Source of the DNA: QQUD01 sp039029915
GTDB taxonomy: Bacteria; Chloroflexota; Anaerolineae; Promineifilales; Promineifilaceae
NCBI GenBank assembly: GCA_039029915.1
Contig: JBCCFD010000254.1
Location: forward strand, 1-10,977
Reading direction: 5' to 3'
DNA: 10,977 nucleotides
Each line of letters starts with the position of its first letter. Position 1 is the first letter of the stretch. Of this stretch, positions 1-6,746 are shown in pieces. Made by a program: the position numbers and the translations under genes. The notes under the pieces are model-generated. The model was given only the letters and a program-made list of their open reading frames with translations, was not told where the DNA came from and made no database searches.

Positions 1-2
1 CG

Positions 3-113
3 CCGTGGCGGGATGTAGGAGATGGTCACCGCATTTTCTGTCATGTTCCTCTTGAGGAATTAAGGGCGATGGATCCGGTTGTTCAAGCACCAGAACCTGT
101 CGCTGCAGATTAG
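3..113 (+). CDS. C-terminal end of an unidentified protein (5' truncated)
   Basis: An open frame enters from the left edge (codons begin at base 3) and runs 36 codons to TAG at 111-113. The predicted tail contains GDGHRIFCHVPLEELRAMDP and ends VVQAPEPVAAD, an acidic Ala/Pro-rich end typical of a flexible C-terminus. I do not recognise the family. It is supported as a real gene end because a strong intrinsic terminator in the same orientation starts eight bases after the stop, and because no other frame here makes better sense. It converges on the - strand gene at 313-921. With only 36 residues the function cannot be assigned. Confidence 0.5.
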   Translation, partial: PWRDVGDGHRIFCHVPLEELRAMDPVVQAPEPVAAD

Positions 114-120
114 TAAAAGC

Positions 121-147
121 AAAGCCCCGAAACTCGGGGCTTTTTTT
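121..147 (+). terminator. Rho-independent terminator
   Basis: A perfect 10-bp inverted repeat (AAAGCCCCGA at 121-130, TCGGGGCTTT at 134-143) with a 3-base loop AAC runs into a T tract (141-147). It lies just after the stop at 113, so it most likely ends that transcript. On the other strand the stem is preceded by the same A-tract and followed by a T-rich stretch, so it could also end transcripts arriving from the - gene at 313-921. Confidence 0.9.
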
Positions 148-158
148 ATTATCCTGAA

Positions 159-231
159 GGGGTTGAATACCCCGCCACTTGTGGCGAGAAAAATTCCTTT
201 TGGGCTTTGATACTCCGTCCGCTTGCAGCGG
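159..231. repeat. Cluster of short hairpins, possible remnant of a repeat element
   Basis: Three inverted repeats lie close together: GGGGT-TGAAT-ACCCC (159-173), CGCCAC-TT-GTGGCG (173-186) and CCGCT-TGC-AGCGG (219-231). The outer parts echo each other, with ATACCCCGCC on one side and a GCGGGGTA motif on the other. That suggests a degenerate REP-like or insertion-sequence-end element rather than a gene. No open frame with a ribosome binding site covers 114-312, and 232-312 shows nothing recognisable. Confidence 0.4.
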
Positions 232-312
232 GGTAGTTCATTTCAAGAAGTTTGGTTGTCGTATTTAGATTGATTTCGCTACCCAACTGTTCAAAGTAGG
301 GGATTGCCATGA

Positions 313-921
313 TTATTCCATTTCATTGCGAAGTTGGATAAGATCGTCTAGCCCTCGCTTGTGTAAAATTTCAGTGATGAGTAGATAAAGTCTGTGCGCT
401 TCGTTTTCACCCATCCAATAAGCCAGCTTGTCGCGCTCTTTATGAATGATGTTAACACTTGAGCGAAACTCTTGATCTTGATTGTGCTTGAATTTTTCAA
501 ACGAGAGCCGCCAAATATCCCCGATTGGAATATATTTGGCTTTAAAAGCCAGTAGCCCCTCATATTGAAGCATGATGTTTTCATCATCAATCACGACGGA
601 TTCAGTCCAGGTTAATCTGAGGAGGTTGAAGAAATTAAACAGAATGCCTGCCCAACAGGCTAGTACAATGATGGCTGAAAAAGTAACGCCCCCTCGGTCG
701 GGTGGGTTGAAAGAGAACAGGATAAGCTCAGCCCACAAGCGAGATGTTAAAAGATATCCTACGGGAAGCAAAAGGAACAACCAAAAACCGATTGTTAAAT
801 AAAGTCTTGGATTACGTGGCAGATTCTTGTTTGTCCACGATATGATGTCACGGCCGTTTTCAATTCGATATTGTCCCCCAATGAAAGGTTGGGTAGGGAT
901 GGGTTGTGAAGGGTTGAGCAT
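313..921 (-). CDS. Two-helix membrane protein with a possible PH-like cytoplasmic domain
   Basis: 202 aa, not a family I can name. The N-terminus (1-40) is polar. Two hydrophobic segments follow, about 41-60 (YLTIGFWLFLLLPVGYLL) and about 80-104, with a short Pro/Asp/Arg loop between them. The rest (about 107-200) is soluble and begins with a beta-rich stretch (ESVVIDDENIMLQYEGLLAFKA). This layout, two helices then a small beta domain, resembles bacterial PH-like/YdbT-type membrane proteins. That resemblance is inferred from architecture, not from a motif. The C-terminus is helical and charged. The ATG at 921 is preceded by AAAAGG with 8-base spacing, which supports this start. The protein sits 233 bp downstream of the GGT-family gene on the same strand and may have its own promoter. 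It carries one ACGGCCGT (850-857). Confidence 0.75.
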   Translation of the reverse strand: MLNPSQPIPTQPFIGGQYRIENGRDIISWTNKNLPRNPRLYLTIGFWLFLLLPVGYLLTSRLWAELILFSFNPPDRGGVTFSAIIVLACWAGILFNFFNLLRLTWTESVVIDDENIMLQYEGLLAFKAKYIPIGDIWRLSFEKFKHNQDQEFRSSVNIIHKERDKLAYWMGENEAHRLYLLITEILHKRGLDDLIQLRNEME

Positions 922-1154
922 AGTTGCTACCTTTTAAGTGAAACGAAATTCTAGCTTTGAATAGAACAACGGCTACAAAATTCGTTTCCTCAAGATTCCG
1001 AAACGTTTATCTAACAAGGTTAATTTAGAATCTCGGAACGCTTAGGTATTGGTTTTTAATAGCATGGTGATTGGGAAATTGTTTGACGCCCCATCTACCA
1101 GTTTGCCTAATATATCAATAGTCTATTATAACAATCAACTTTTCTAATCACTAA
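922..1154. other. Intergenic region, no gene seen
   Basis: This 233-bp AT-rich spacer lies upstream of the 202-aa membrane protein gene and downstream of the GGT-family gene. I see no convincing terminator for the GGT-family gene and no RNA gene. Imperfect copies of a GAAACGAAATT-like word lie near 941-951 and, inverted, near 980-990. They could be a weak operator, but the match is imperfect. Confidence 0.4.
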
Positions 1155-2858
1155 CTAAAACCCGGCCGTAGATGTGGTCCAAGCAGGGCCAGACCCAGCG
1201 TGTAGCAGGCCTGTCTTGAGGTCGCGATGGATGCCAGCAATACGGCCGTAATAGTTGCTGCCCGGCGTTTCAAAAGTGACCTCTACCTGATGCCCCATCT
1301 CAGCCAACTTTTGTTGGATTTCTACGGGTATTCGGCTATCAACGGCCGTTTCTTGACCTTGACAGTGCACGCGAGGGGCGTCGATAGCATCTTGGATGGG
1401 CATGTCAAAATCAATGTGGTGTAAAAAGGCGTGCAAAACACCCGTCATGATGCGGTATCCACCAGAGCCAGCCCCGGCGAATATGGCTTGACCATCTTGT
1501 GTAGCAACGAGGCTTGGCGCGGCAAAGATCGGCATCTTTCCGGGTTGAATACCATTTGGATGTTCAGGGCGAGGATCAAAATTTTGCATAGAATTGTTGA
1601 GAATAATGCCCGTGCCCGGCACCATTACCAAGCTGCCAAAGGCGCTCGAAATACTCGTGATTAATGCACAGAAGTTTCCAGCCTTATCGGCCGTGACCAT
1701 TTGGGAGGTCCCGCTGTTTCTTCCAAGCGTGGGACTATTTGAAATGATATCAGGTTTGAGTACCTCAGTTTCATAAGGCCACGGATCAGCAGGTTGAATG
1801 GGACGTGGTGCGGCCTGATCTAAGCGGATGTTCCGGCTGTTGGCAAACGCTCGACTGGTTAGCCCCGCGACGGGGCTTTGCACATAATCAGGGTCGCCAT
1901 AGTGAACCTTATTGTCGATAAACCCGTGGCCAAGCGCTTCCGCGACAAGATGCCGGAATTCAAGGCTGTTGGGGCCATACTGCTTGAGGTCAAACCGATC
2001 TAAAATGTTGAGCACTTCGTAGGCAACTTGGTCATAAGCTGAAATATAGTGGCTGTTTCGGTAGCGACACGGTTTTTCATGGAGAATTTTTGGTTGATAC
2101 GCAGCCAAATCTGCTGCGGTTAAAATGCCTCCACCTGCTTTTATCTTCTTTTCGATAGCGGCTGCGATGGCACCTTCATAAAACCCGGCTGGCCCTTTTT
2201 CGGCAATCAACTGCAGTGTGTTGGCAAGGTCTGTTGTATCTAGCTTGTGACCGTTGGCCCACGCATTTTTAAAGTTGGGGGCACGGCCGTTTTGCAAGAG
2301 GAAATGTGCAAGCTGTGGGAACTGGTTTAGCTGATCAATCATCGTGCCAATCGTTAAACTGAGCCGCCAACTGACCGGAACACCAGCTTTAGCGATTTCG
2401 ATAGCGGGCGCGAGAACCTGTTCCCATGGTAATTTTCCAAAGCGGCTGTGCGCTTCGTGCAGTCCAGCGACTGCGCCCGGCACCGCTGGCGAAAGGTAGC
2501 CTCGTTCAGCCTGCAGCCCTTTGGTTTTGGGATGACCGTAATAGTGCCACGGCGTTTCGGTATCAAGCTCAAACATATCTGGGCGCGATTGGAGTGGGGC
2601 ACGCACGTAGTGGTCAATGGTGACGAAGGTTTTGGTTTCGGCTAGGTAGATGGACAAACGGCCGTAGCCACCAATGCCGCAAGATTCTGGTTCAACAACA
2701 AAGCCAACAAATGCAGATGCCACGAGGGCATCAATGGCATTCCCTCCCTCTTGCATGACGCGAACGCCTGCTTCAGCTTCCAATGGATGCCCTCCAGCGA
2801 CGACCCCATTTTCAGCAACAACTTCAGTTTGGGAAACTTGCATTTGACTTTTGATCAT
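1155..2858 (-). CDS. Gamma-glutamyltransferase-family Ntn hydrolase, atypical substrate pocket
   Basis: 567 aa, full length for the GGT family. These proteins are made as one chain and cut autocatalytically before a Thr that becomes the nucleophile. N-terminal hallmarks are GGNAIDALVASAF (38-50) and VVEPESCGIGGYG (54-66). The cleavage site aligns at NSG/TSQ, giving Thr384 as nucleophile, followed by ADKAGN. The downstream GSGGYRI (464-470) keeps the Gly-Gly of the oxyanion hole. Residues that hold the gamma-glutamyl group in E. coli GGT appear replaced: the DFRE arginine (R114) aligns with Tyr84 in DHYVRAP, the serine pair S462/S463 with FAAP (445-448), and the acid of the LNNxMDDF motif with LNNSMQNF. 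A non-glutamyl amide is therefore plausible. There is no signal peptide, so it is probably cytoplasmic. The ATG at 2858 has AGAGG six bases upstream. The lipoprotein gene lies 86 bp upstream, so co-transcription is possible. Family is sure; substrate unknown. Confidence 0.9.
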   Translation of the reverse strand: MIKSQMQVSQTEVVAENGVVAGGHPLEAEAGVRVMQEGGNAIDALVASAFVGFVVEPESCGIGGYGRLSIYLAETKTFVTIDHYVRAPLQSRPDMFELDTETPWHYYGHPKTKGLQAERGYLSPAVPGAVAGLHEAHSRFGKLPWEQVLAPAIEIAKAGVPVSWRLSLTIGTMIDQLNQFPQLAHFLLQNGRAPNFKNAWANGHKLDTTDLANTLQLIAEKGPAGFYEGAIAAAIEKKIKAGGGILTAADLAAYQPKILHEKPCRYRNSHYISAYDQVAYEVLNILDRFDLKQYGPNSLEFRHLVAEALGHGFIDNKVHYGDPDYVQSPVAGLTSRAFANSRNIRLDQAAPRPIQPADPWPYETEVLKPDIISNSPTLGRNSGTSQMVTADKAGNFCALITSISSAFGSLVMVPGTGIILNNSMQNFDPRPEHPNGIQPGKMPIFAAPSLVATQDGQAIFAGAGSGGYRIMTGVLHAFLHHIDFDMPIQDAIDAPRVHCQGQETAVDSRIPVEIQQKLAEMGHQVEVTFETPGSNYYGRIAGIHRDLKTGLLHAGSGPAWTTSTAGF

Positions 2859-2944
2859 GATAAACCTCTTAAATTTTGTGGAAAAACTGAATTTAGTACT
2901 TCGTTACCAAAGTTTTCAAATACGTCTCTTCTGGAACGAAGGTT

Positions 2945-3865
2945 TTAATTGATTGTTGAATAGAGTGCTTTAACGTCGTCGGCGGTTAACGGCCGTTGAT
3001 AGACCCGCAGATCATCAAAAATACCTCGGGTGAACACGGGCGTGGGGGCATAAAGATCAGTCCCTATAAAAAATTCAAAAGTAGACGTTGATACACCGAC
3101 TCGATTATGCTGACTCATGTTGTCGAGTTCTCCATTCAGATAAATTAGCAGCGCTTCACCTGTGTGAACGCCAACAATATGATGCCATTCATTTGGTGTA
3201 AGTTGGGCAAGACTGTCCAAGCAAAGATGAAAGTTGGTTGTGACCGGTTGAATGCAAAACTCCACGTGGTTATCAATAAGCCACAAACCATAGCGGGAGT
3301 GACCTCCTCGTTCGGGGTCAGATTTTTCTGCAATAGTGTAAAAGGCGCGATCAATATCCTGCTGTTGGTGATAAATCCAGAGGGATAAGCTTGCCTCAAA
3401 ATTGAGATCAAGCGTACTGTTTTGATGTGCCACCTCTATATAATCATCAACACCGTCAAATTGAACGGCGCTATCGGGATTGCCAAAGCGGTCTTCGACA
3501 AATGTTGCCCCAAATAAGGTGCCATGATTTTCATTACCGCTCATATCGTCAGCGCTGCTATCAAATGGGTACCATGCAGCGAGGTTTGCGGTGAGTGAAC
3601 TAGTCGCTGCGTTATTTGGTTCATTTTGGGCTTGCTCAGTTTCACTGTCCGCAGCGCTTGTTGCTGTTATGGTTGTGGGGGTTGGGCTGAAGTTGCTTGT
3701 GGTAGGAACGGTCGTTGGGGTAGGTGCTGCATCCTGATTTGGTTCTGTGCCATTGTCTCTGATTTCTGTGGGTGAAATGGCTGGGTTTAGGGATGGGGAG
3801 GCTGATGAGGGTAGGCAGCCTAGGCCTACAAAAATCAACCATGTTATCGCCAATATTTTTTTCAA
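2945..3865 (-). CDS. Secreted LamG/concanavalin-like lectin-domain lipoprotein (TTG start)
   Basis: 306 aa. The N-terminus MKKILAITWLIFVGLGC is a lysine-headed hydrophobic signal with a lipobox-like end. Cys17 would be lipidated, although GLG before the Cys is not the strongest lipobox. Residues 18-92 form a low-complexity Ser/Thr/Pro/Asn linker. Residues 94-303 form a laminin-G-like jelly roll (LamG_3 type) with the usual signatures LAAWYPFD, DxSGNxNHGT, AVQFDGVDDYIEV, NEWHHIVGV, IYLNGEL and FDDLRVYQRPLTADDVKALY. These domains bind carbohydrate or protein outside the cell and often sit on surface proteins. Cys204 and Cys215 could pair. The start is TTG (3865), backed by AGGAG eight bases upstream and by the signal peptide beginning exactly there. 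It is divergent from the IclR gene and upstream of the GGT-family gene. No catalytic domain is attached. Confidence 0.85.
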   Translation of the reverse strand: MKKILAITWLIFVGLGCLPSSASPSLNPAISPTEIRDNGTEPNQDAAPTPTTVPTTSNFSPTPTTITATSAADSETEQAQNEPNNAATSSLTANLAAWYPFDSSADDMSGNENHGTLFGATFVEDRFGNPDSAVQFDGVDDYIEVAHQNSTLDLNFEASLSLWIYHQQQDIDRAFYTIAEKSDPERGGHSRYGLWLIDNHVEFCIQPVTTNFHLCLDSLAQLTPNEWHHIVGVHTGEALLIYLNGELDNMSQHNRVGVSTSTFEFFIGTDLYAPTPVFTRGIFDDLRVYQRPLTADDVKALYSTIN

Positions 3866-3892
3866 AAGTTTCTCTCCTACCTGTCTGCTTGA

Positions 3893-3920
3893 ATAATAAC
3901 ATTGATTGAGTTGGGTCCAA
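3893..3920 (-). promoter_or_regulatory. Candidate promoter of the LamG lipoprotein gene
   Basis: Reading the - strand, TTGGAC (3920-3915) is followed after 16 bases by TATTAT (3898-3893), a 5/6 match to the -10 consensus. The -35 match is weak (3/6). It would give a leader of roughly 20-25 bases carrying the AGGAG site at 3874-3878. Confidence 0.35.
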
Positions 3921-3986
3921 ATTTGAAAGAGTATGGCTCATTTAAGCGGTGGATTCTATGAGATACCTTACGTTGCTAAATTGAAT

Positions 3987-4015
3987 TTGACTTTTAGAAG
4001 CACTGCTGATAAAAA
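3987..4015 (+). promoter_or_regulatory. Alternative upstream promoter for the IclR gene
   Basis: TTGACT (3987-3992), a 17-base spacer and TAAAAA (4010-4015) make a moderate sigma-70-like pair. It competes with the TATAAT-containing site at 4016-4045. If used, the transcript would carry a leader of about 35 bases that includes the 4035-4049 palindrome. Confidence 0.35.
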
Positions 4016-4049
4016 TCCACAATATAGACTTTATATCCATATAATGGAT
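4016..4049 (+). promoter_or_regulatory. Promoter plus overlapping palindromic operator of the IclR gene
   Basis: TCCACA (4016-4021), an 18-base spacer and a perfect TATAAT (4040-4045) form a good promoter. The -10 box lies inside the inverted repeat ATCCAT-ATA-ATGGAT (4035-4049), a natural place for the regulator to bind and block its own promoter. IclR-family autorepression is common. Transcription would begin around 4052-4056, at or just before the ATG at 4056, so the message may be leaderless. No good Shine-Dalgarno precedes the start, which agrees with that reading. Confidence 0.5.
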
Positions 4050-4055
4050 TTATAG

Positions 4056-4835
4056 ATGGAAAAATACGCTGGGACCCAAGCCATTGCTAGAACATTTACG
4101 TTGATCAACTTGTTCGACGATAAACGGCCGTTTTGGTCTCTGCCTGATCTTATCAAGCAGAGCGGTTTAAAGCGCACCACTGTCTTTCGCATCATGTCGG
4201 CCTTAGAGGCAGAAGGCGTCATTCGCAAAAACGAATTTGGAGATTATGCATTGGGGTCAAAGCTGATTGCGCTTGGCGGGCGAGCCATTCGTTCCAATCC
4301 GCTGCGGACGGTTGCCCAGCCTTTTCTTAAAAAGATTGTTCAGGAAACGGCCGAATCGGCCACCATTGATATTTTATGGATTGATGAAGAAGGCCAACCC
4401 ATTTCCTTGGTTATTGAAGAGGTGCTTGGCCAATATTTGTTAGGCATGTCCCAGTTTATTGGCGCCCGTTTCCCAGCCCACACCACGTCTACAGGTAAAG
4501 TCCTGCTCGCGTTCACCGCCAATCCGCCATTGCCCAATGACCCCATTACCCAATACACCAATAACTCAATCAAATCTGTCGAAACTTTGCTGGCCGAGCT
4601 TCAAACCGTCCGGCAGCAGGGGTATGCCACGACGATCAATGAGCTAGAGGTGGGGCTATCTGCTGTGGCAGCCCCCATTTTTAATTTACACGGAGAGGTG
4701 CATGCCGCCCTTTGTATTGGTGGGCCGTCGTCGAGAATATCTGAAGAGAAACGGCCGTTGCTCGCCCAAACCGTCATGAAATACGCTGATGAAATTTCGT
4801 TGGCCATGGGATATGAAGCAGAAAGAGAAGCTTGA
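4056..4835 (+). CDS. IclR-family transcriptional regulator
   Basis: 259 aa, normal length for the family. The winged helix-turn-helix spans about residues 8-70 (AIARTFTLINLF, SLPDLIKQSGLKRTTVFRIM as helix-turn-helix, then GVIRKNEFGDYALG as wing). The effector-binding domain spans about 85-255, with the family signatures FPAHTTSTGKVLLA (139-152) and VGLSAVAAPIFNLHGE (199-214). IclR proteins are dimers or tetramers that bind small carboxylic or aromatic effectors and usually control an adjacent catabolic operon, here the methyltransferase-to-oxidoreductase series on the same strand. The ATG at 4056 lacks a clear ribosome binding site; the in-frame-looking ATG at 4044 meets a stop within four codons and is excluded. 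The gene carries two ACGGCCGT octamers (4124, 4751) and one near copy (4347). The effector is unknown; a betaine or its demethylated product is an inference from context. Confidence 0.93.
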   Translation: MEKYAGTQAIARTFTLINLFDDKRPFWSLPDLIKQSGLKRTTVFRIMSALEAEGVIRKNEFGDYALGSKLIALGGRAIRSNPLRTVAQPFLKKIVQETAESATIDILWIDEEGQPISLVIEEVLGQYLLGMSQFIGARFPAHTTSTGKVLLAFTANPPLPNDPITQYTNNSIKSVETLLAELQTVRQQGYATTINELEVGLSAVAAPIFNLHGEVHAALCIGGPSSRISEEKRPLLAQTVMKYADEISLAMGYEAEREA

Positions 4836-4843
4836 GGAGTGGA

Positions 4844-4853
4844 GAGAAGAGAG
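4844..4853 (+). repeat. Post-stop 10-mer GAGAAGAGAG, copy 1
   Basis: This is the first of three identical purine 10-mers found just after stop codons on the + strand. It begins nine bases after the regulator's stop (4835). Confidence 0.5.
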
Positions 4854-4887
4854 ATGCAGGCGGACTGAAGGATGAAATCGGCCCCCT

Positions 4888-4906
4888 AACAATATTAGGC
4901 ATTGTT
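4888..4906. promoter_or_regulatory. Inverted repeat upstream of the methyltransferase gene, candidate operator
   Basis: AACAAT (4888-4893) and ATTGTT (4901-4906) are a perfect 6-bp inverted repeat with a 7-base spacer, about 75 bp upstream of the likely ATG (4981). It is the only clear dyad in the 145-bp gap. It does not share sequence with the 4035-4049 palindrome, so regulation by the same IclR protein is not shown. Confidence 0.3.
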
Positions 4907-4930
4907 CAACGATAAAACCTTTACCAGTGC

Positions 4931-4954
4931 CTACCTCTATCTCTAGCTCTAGCT
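4931..4954 (+). repeat. Hexamer tandem repeat (CTAxCT) x4
   Basis: Four adjacent hexamers read CTACCT, CTATCT, CTAGCT, CTAGCT. They lie in the untranslated stretch between the regulator and the methyltransferase. A longer reading of the methyltransferase frame from 4927 would translate this repeat into a Ser-rich N-terminus, which argues against that start. Confidence 0.7.
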
Positions 4955-4980
4955 ATAAATTCACAACAAAAGGAAGACTT

Positions 4981-6528
4981 ATGACCACGATCCCCACGAA
5001 ACGACGCGGTAGAGCAGCGCGGAAGAAGATTCGGCAAAAGATTGATATCAATATGCTGCCCACGTTGAAGCGCAACCTGCCCGTTGTTGAACCCCTAGAT
5101 GACGAACAAATTCGCAAAATCGATCATGAATCAATGCGCATACTAGAAGAGGTGGGTGTCCTGTTTCGTGATCCTGTCGCCATTAAAGATTGGAAAAAAG
5201 CGGGTGCCAAAGTAGACGGTGAGCTGGTTTATATCGACCGCGAAATGGTGCGCGAACTGATTCAATCGATCCCCAAAGACATTACTCTTCACGCCCGTAA
5301 TCCTCAAAAAAGCGTTCAGCTAGGCGGTCCACACTCAATTTTTGTGCCCATGACTGGTGCACCCTATCTGCGCGATCTCAACGACGTGCGGCGCAACCCG
5401 ACGCTAGACGATTTAGCCATGTTTCACAAGCTGTCCCACATGCTGCCAGCCATTCATTCGTCAGCGCATCACATTGTGGAGCCAATGGACCATCCGGTGG
5501 CGCATCGTCATCTGCGCATCACCTATTCGTCCATGAAATATTCTGACAAAACCTTTATGGGCATGACCACCTCTGGGAAGAACGCCGAAGACGTGCTGGA
5601 CATGTGCGAAATTTTGTTTGGTGGGCGAGACTTTTTGGAAACTCACCCTGTGGTGACGGGGAACGTTAACGGCAATTCGCCGCTAGTGTGGGACGAGACG
5701 ATGCTTAGCTCTCTGCGCGCTTTTTGCAAACGTAATCAGCCGGTACTCTGCTCACCGTTTGTGCTGGGCGGCGCCAATACGCCAGCATCCACCGTGCCGG
5801 CGGTTGTCCAACTCAATGCGGAAGCACTTTCCGCACTTGCGTATAGTCAGCTGGTGCGAAAAGGGGCACCAGTAATTTATGGGCACTATTTATCTACCGT
5901 TTCTATGAAATCGGGTGCCCCAATGGCCGGTACGCCTGAAATTTCATTAATGAACTTTATGATTGGCCAAATGGCTCGTTTTTATGACGTGCCGTGGCGC
6001 ACCTCCAACACGCTGGGCGGTGCCAAAACGTTTGATGCTCAAGCGGGGTATGAAAGTGCCTCAACTATGATGGCCGTGCTGCTGTCGGGGGCGCACTATA
6101 TTTGGCACTCAGCCGGCTGGAACGAGGCGGGGATGCATTGCTCAGTGGCTAAGTTTGTGGTGGATGCTGAGCAGTGCGCCATGGGGTATCGCATGACCGA
6201 AGGGCCACGCTGGGATGATTTTGATGAGGCGCTGGCGGCGGTCAGGGATATTGGCCCCGGTGGTCATTATTTGGGCCATCAGCACACGCTGGAAAACTTC
6301 CAGCGGGGCTTTTTCATGCCGGAGCTGTTTGATAATAATTCGATTGAGCAGTGGATGGCAGATGGTTCTAAGGATGTCAATCAACGCGCCCTTGAATATG
6401 CGGCTAAGCTGCTCAAGGCGTATGAGGAGCCAAAAATGGATACGGCCGTTGAAGAAGAGCTAATGGCTTTTATCGCCAAACGGGAAGAGCAGATTCCGGC
6501 TGATGGTGGGTTGAATCAGAGCTATTAG
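4981..6528 (+). CDS. MttB-family (non-pyrrolysine) methylamine/betaine:corrinoid methyltransferase
   Basis: 515 aa from the ATG at 4981, which has AGGAAG just upstream (4971-4976); the frame is open back to 4927 but that stretch is a repeat. The basic N-terminus (KRRGRAARKKIRQK, 7-20) is typical of bacterial COG5598 proteins. Family landmarks are RILEEVGVLFRDP (53-65), ITLHARNPQKSVQLGGPH (101-118), TVSMKSGAPMAGTPE (306-320), KTFDAQAGYESAS (349-361), HSAGWNEAGM (376-385) and GPGGHYLGHQHTLENF (425-440). In archaeal MttB a pyrrolysine encoded by in-frame TAG activates trimethylamine. Here no internal TAG exists, so this belongs to the non-Pyl branch, whose studied members (MtgB, MtpB, MtcB) demethylate glycine betaine, proline betaine and carnitine onto a corrinoid protein. 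It opens a set of amine-catabolism genes. No corrinoid protein or reductive activator is present here. Substrate not determined. Confidence 0.9.
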   Translation: MTTIPTKRRGRAARKKIRQKIDINMLPTLKRNLPVVEPLDDEQIRKIDHESMRILEEVGVLFRDPVAIKDWKKAGAKVDGELVYIDREMVRELIQSIPKDITLHARNPQKSVQLGGPHSIFVPMTGAPYLRDLNDVRRNPTLDDLAMFHKLSHMLPAIHSSAHHIVEPMDHPVAHRHLRITYSSMKYSDKTFMGMTTSGKNAEDVLDMCEILFGGRDFLETHPVVTGNVNGNSPLVWDETMLSSLRAFCKRNQPVLCSPFVLGGANTPASTVPAVVQLNAEALSALAYSQLVRKGAPVIYGHYLSTVSMKSGAPMAGTPEISLMNFMIGQMARFYDVPWRTSNTLGGAKTFDAQAGYESASTMMAVLLSGAHYIWHSAGWNEAGMHCSVAKFVVDAEQCAMGYRMTEGPRWDDFDEALAAVRDIGPGGHYLGHQHTLENFQRGFFMPELFDNNSIEQWMADGSKDVNQRALEYAAKLLKAYEEPKMDTAVEEELMAFIAKREEQIPADGGLNQSY

Positions 6529-6532
6529 GATA

Positions 6533-6542
6533 GAGAAGAGAG
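6533..6542 (+). repeat. Post-stop 10-mer GAGAAGAGAG, copy 2
   Basis: It begins five bases after the methyltransferase stop (6528). The likeness to copy 3 extends further, as GAGAAGAGAGT then C/A, AAG, A/C, GT and a TAGAG word. Confidence 0.5.
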
Positions 6543-6573
6543 TCAAGAGTAGAGCGGGCGTTTTATTAAAAGC

Positions 6574-6654
6574 AGGACTTACGCACCCTGAGCCTGTCGA
6601 AGGGTTAAGAAAGTCACTTCGACAGGCTCAGTGACCGCTATTTGCGTAAGTCCT
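6574..6654. mobile_element. 81-bp MITE-like element with nested inverted repeats
   Basis: The outer ends are perfect 12-bp inverted repeats, AGGACTTACGCA (6574-6585) and TGCGTAAGTCCT (6643-6654). Inside lies a second perfect 15-bp inverted repeat, CTGAGCCTGTCGAAG (6588-6602) and CTTCGACAGGCTCAG (6617-6631), around a 14-base loop. There is no coding capacity. This is the build of a non-autonomous miniature element, and CCTGAGCCTGTCGAAGG-type arms recur as dispersed repeats in many bacterial genomes. No clear target-site duplication is seen. It separates the methyltransferase from the DapA-family gene and may act as an RNA hairpin in the transcript. Confidence 0.75.
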
Positions 6655-6746
6655 AAAAAAGTAAAAAGTGAACGGAAATAGATCAATATGCGAGCGATGT
6701 TTACTTTGGTCGCCACGCTTTTTTCTTCAAAAAGAGGTGCAACGAC

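Noticed and set aside
4927..4980. Earlier start of the methyltransferase at 4927
   Set aside because: The added 18 residues translate the CTAxCT repeat and no ribosome site precedes them; ATG 4981 has AGGAAG right upstream.
6526..6528. TAG at the end of the MttB-family gene as a pyrrolysine codon
   Set aside because: It lies at the expected C-terminus, far past the pyrrolysine position of MttB, and no in-frame TAG occurs inside the gene.
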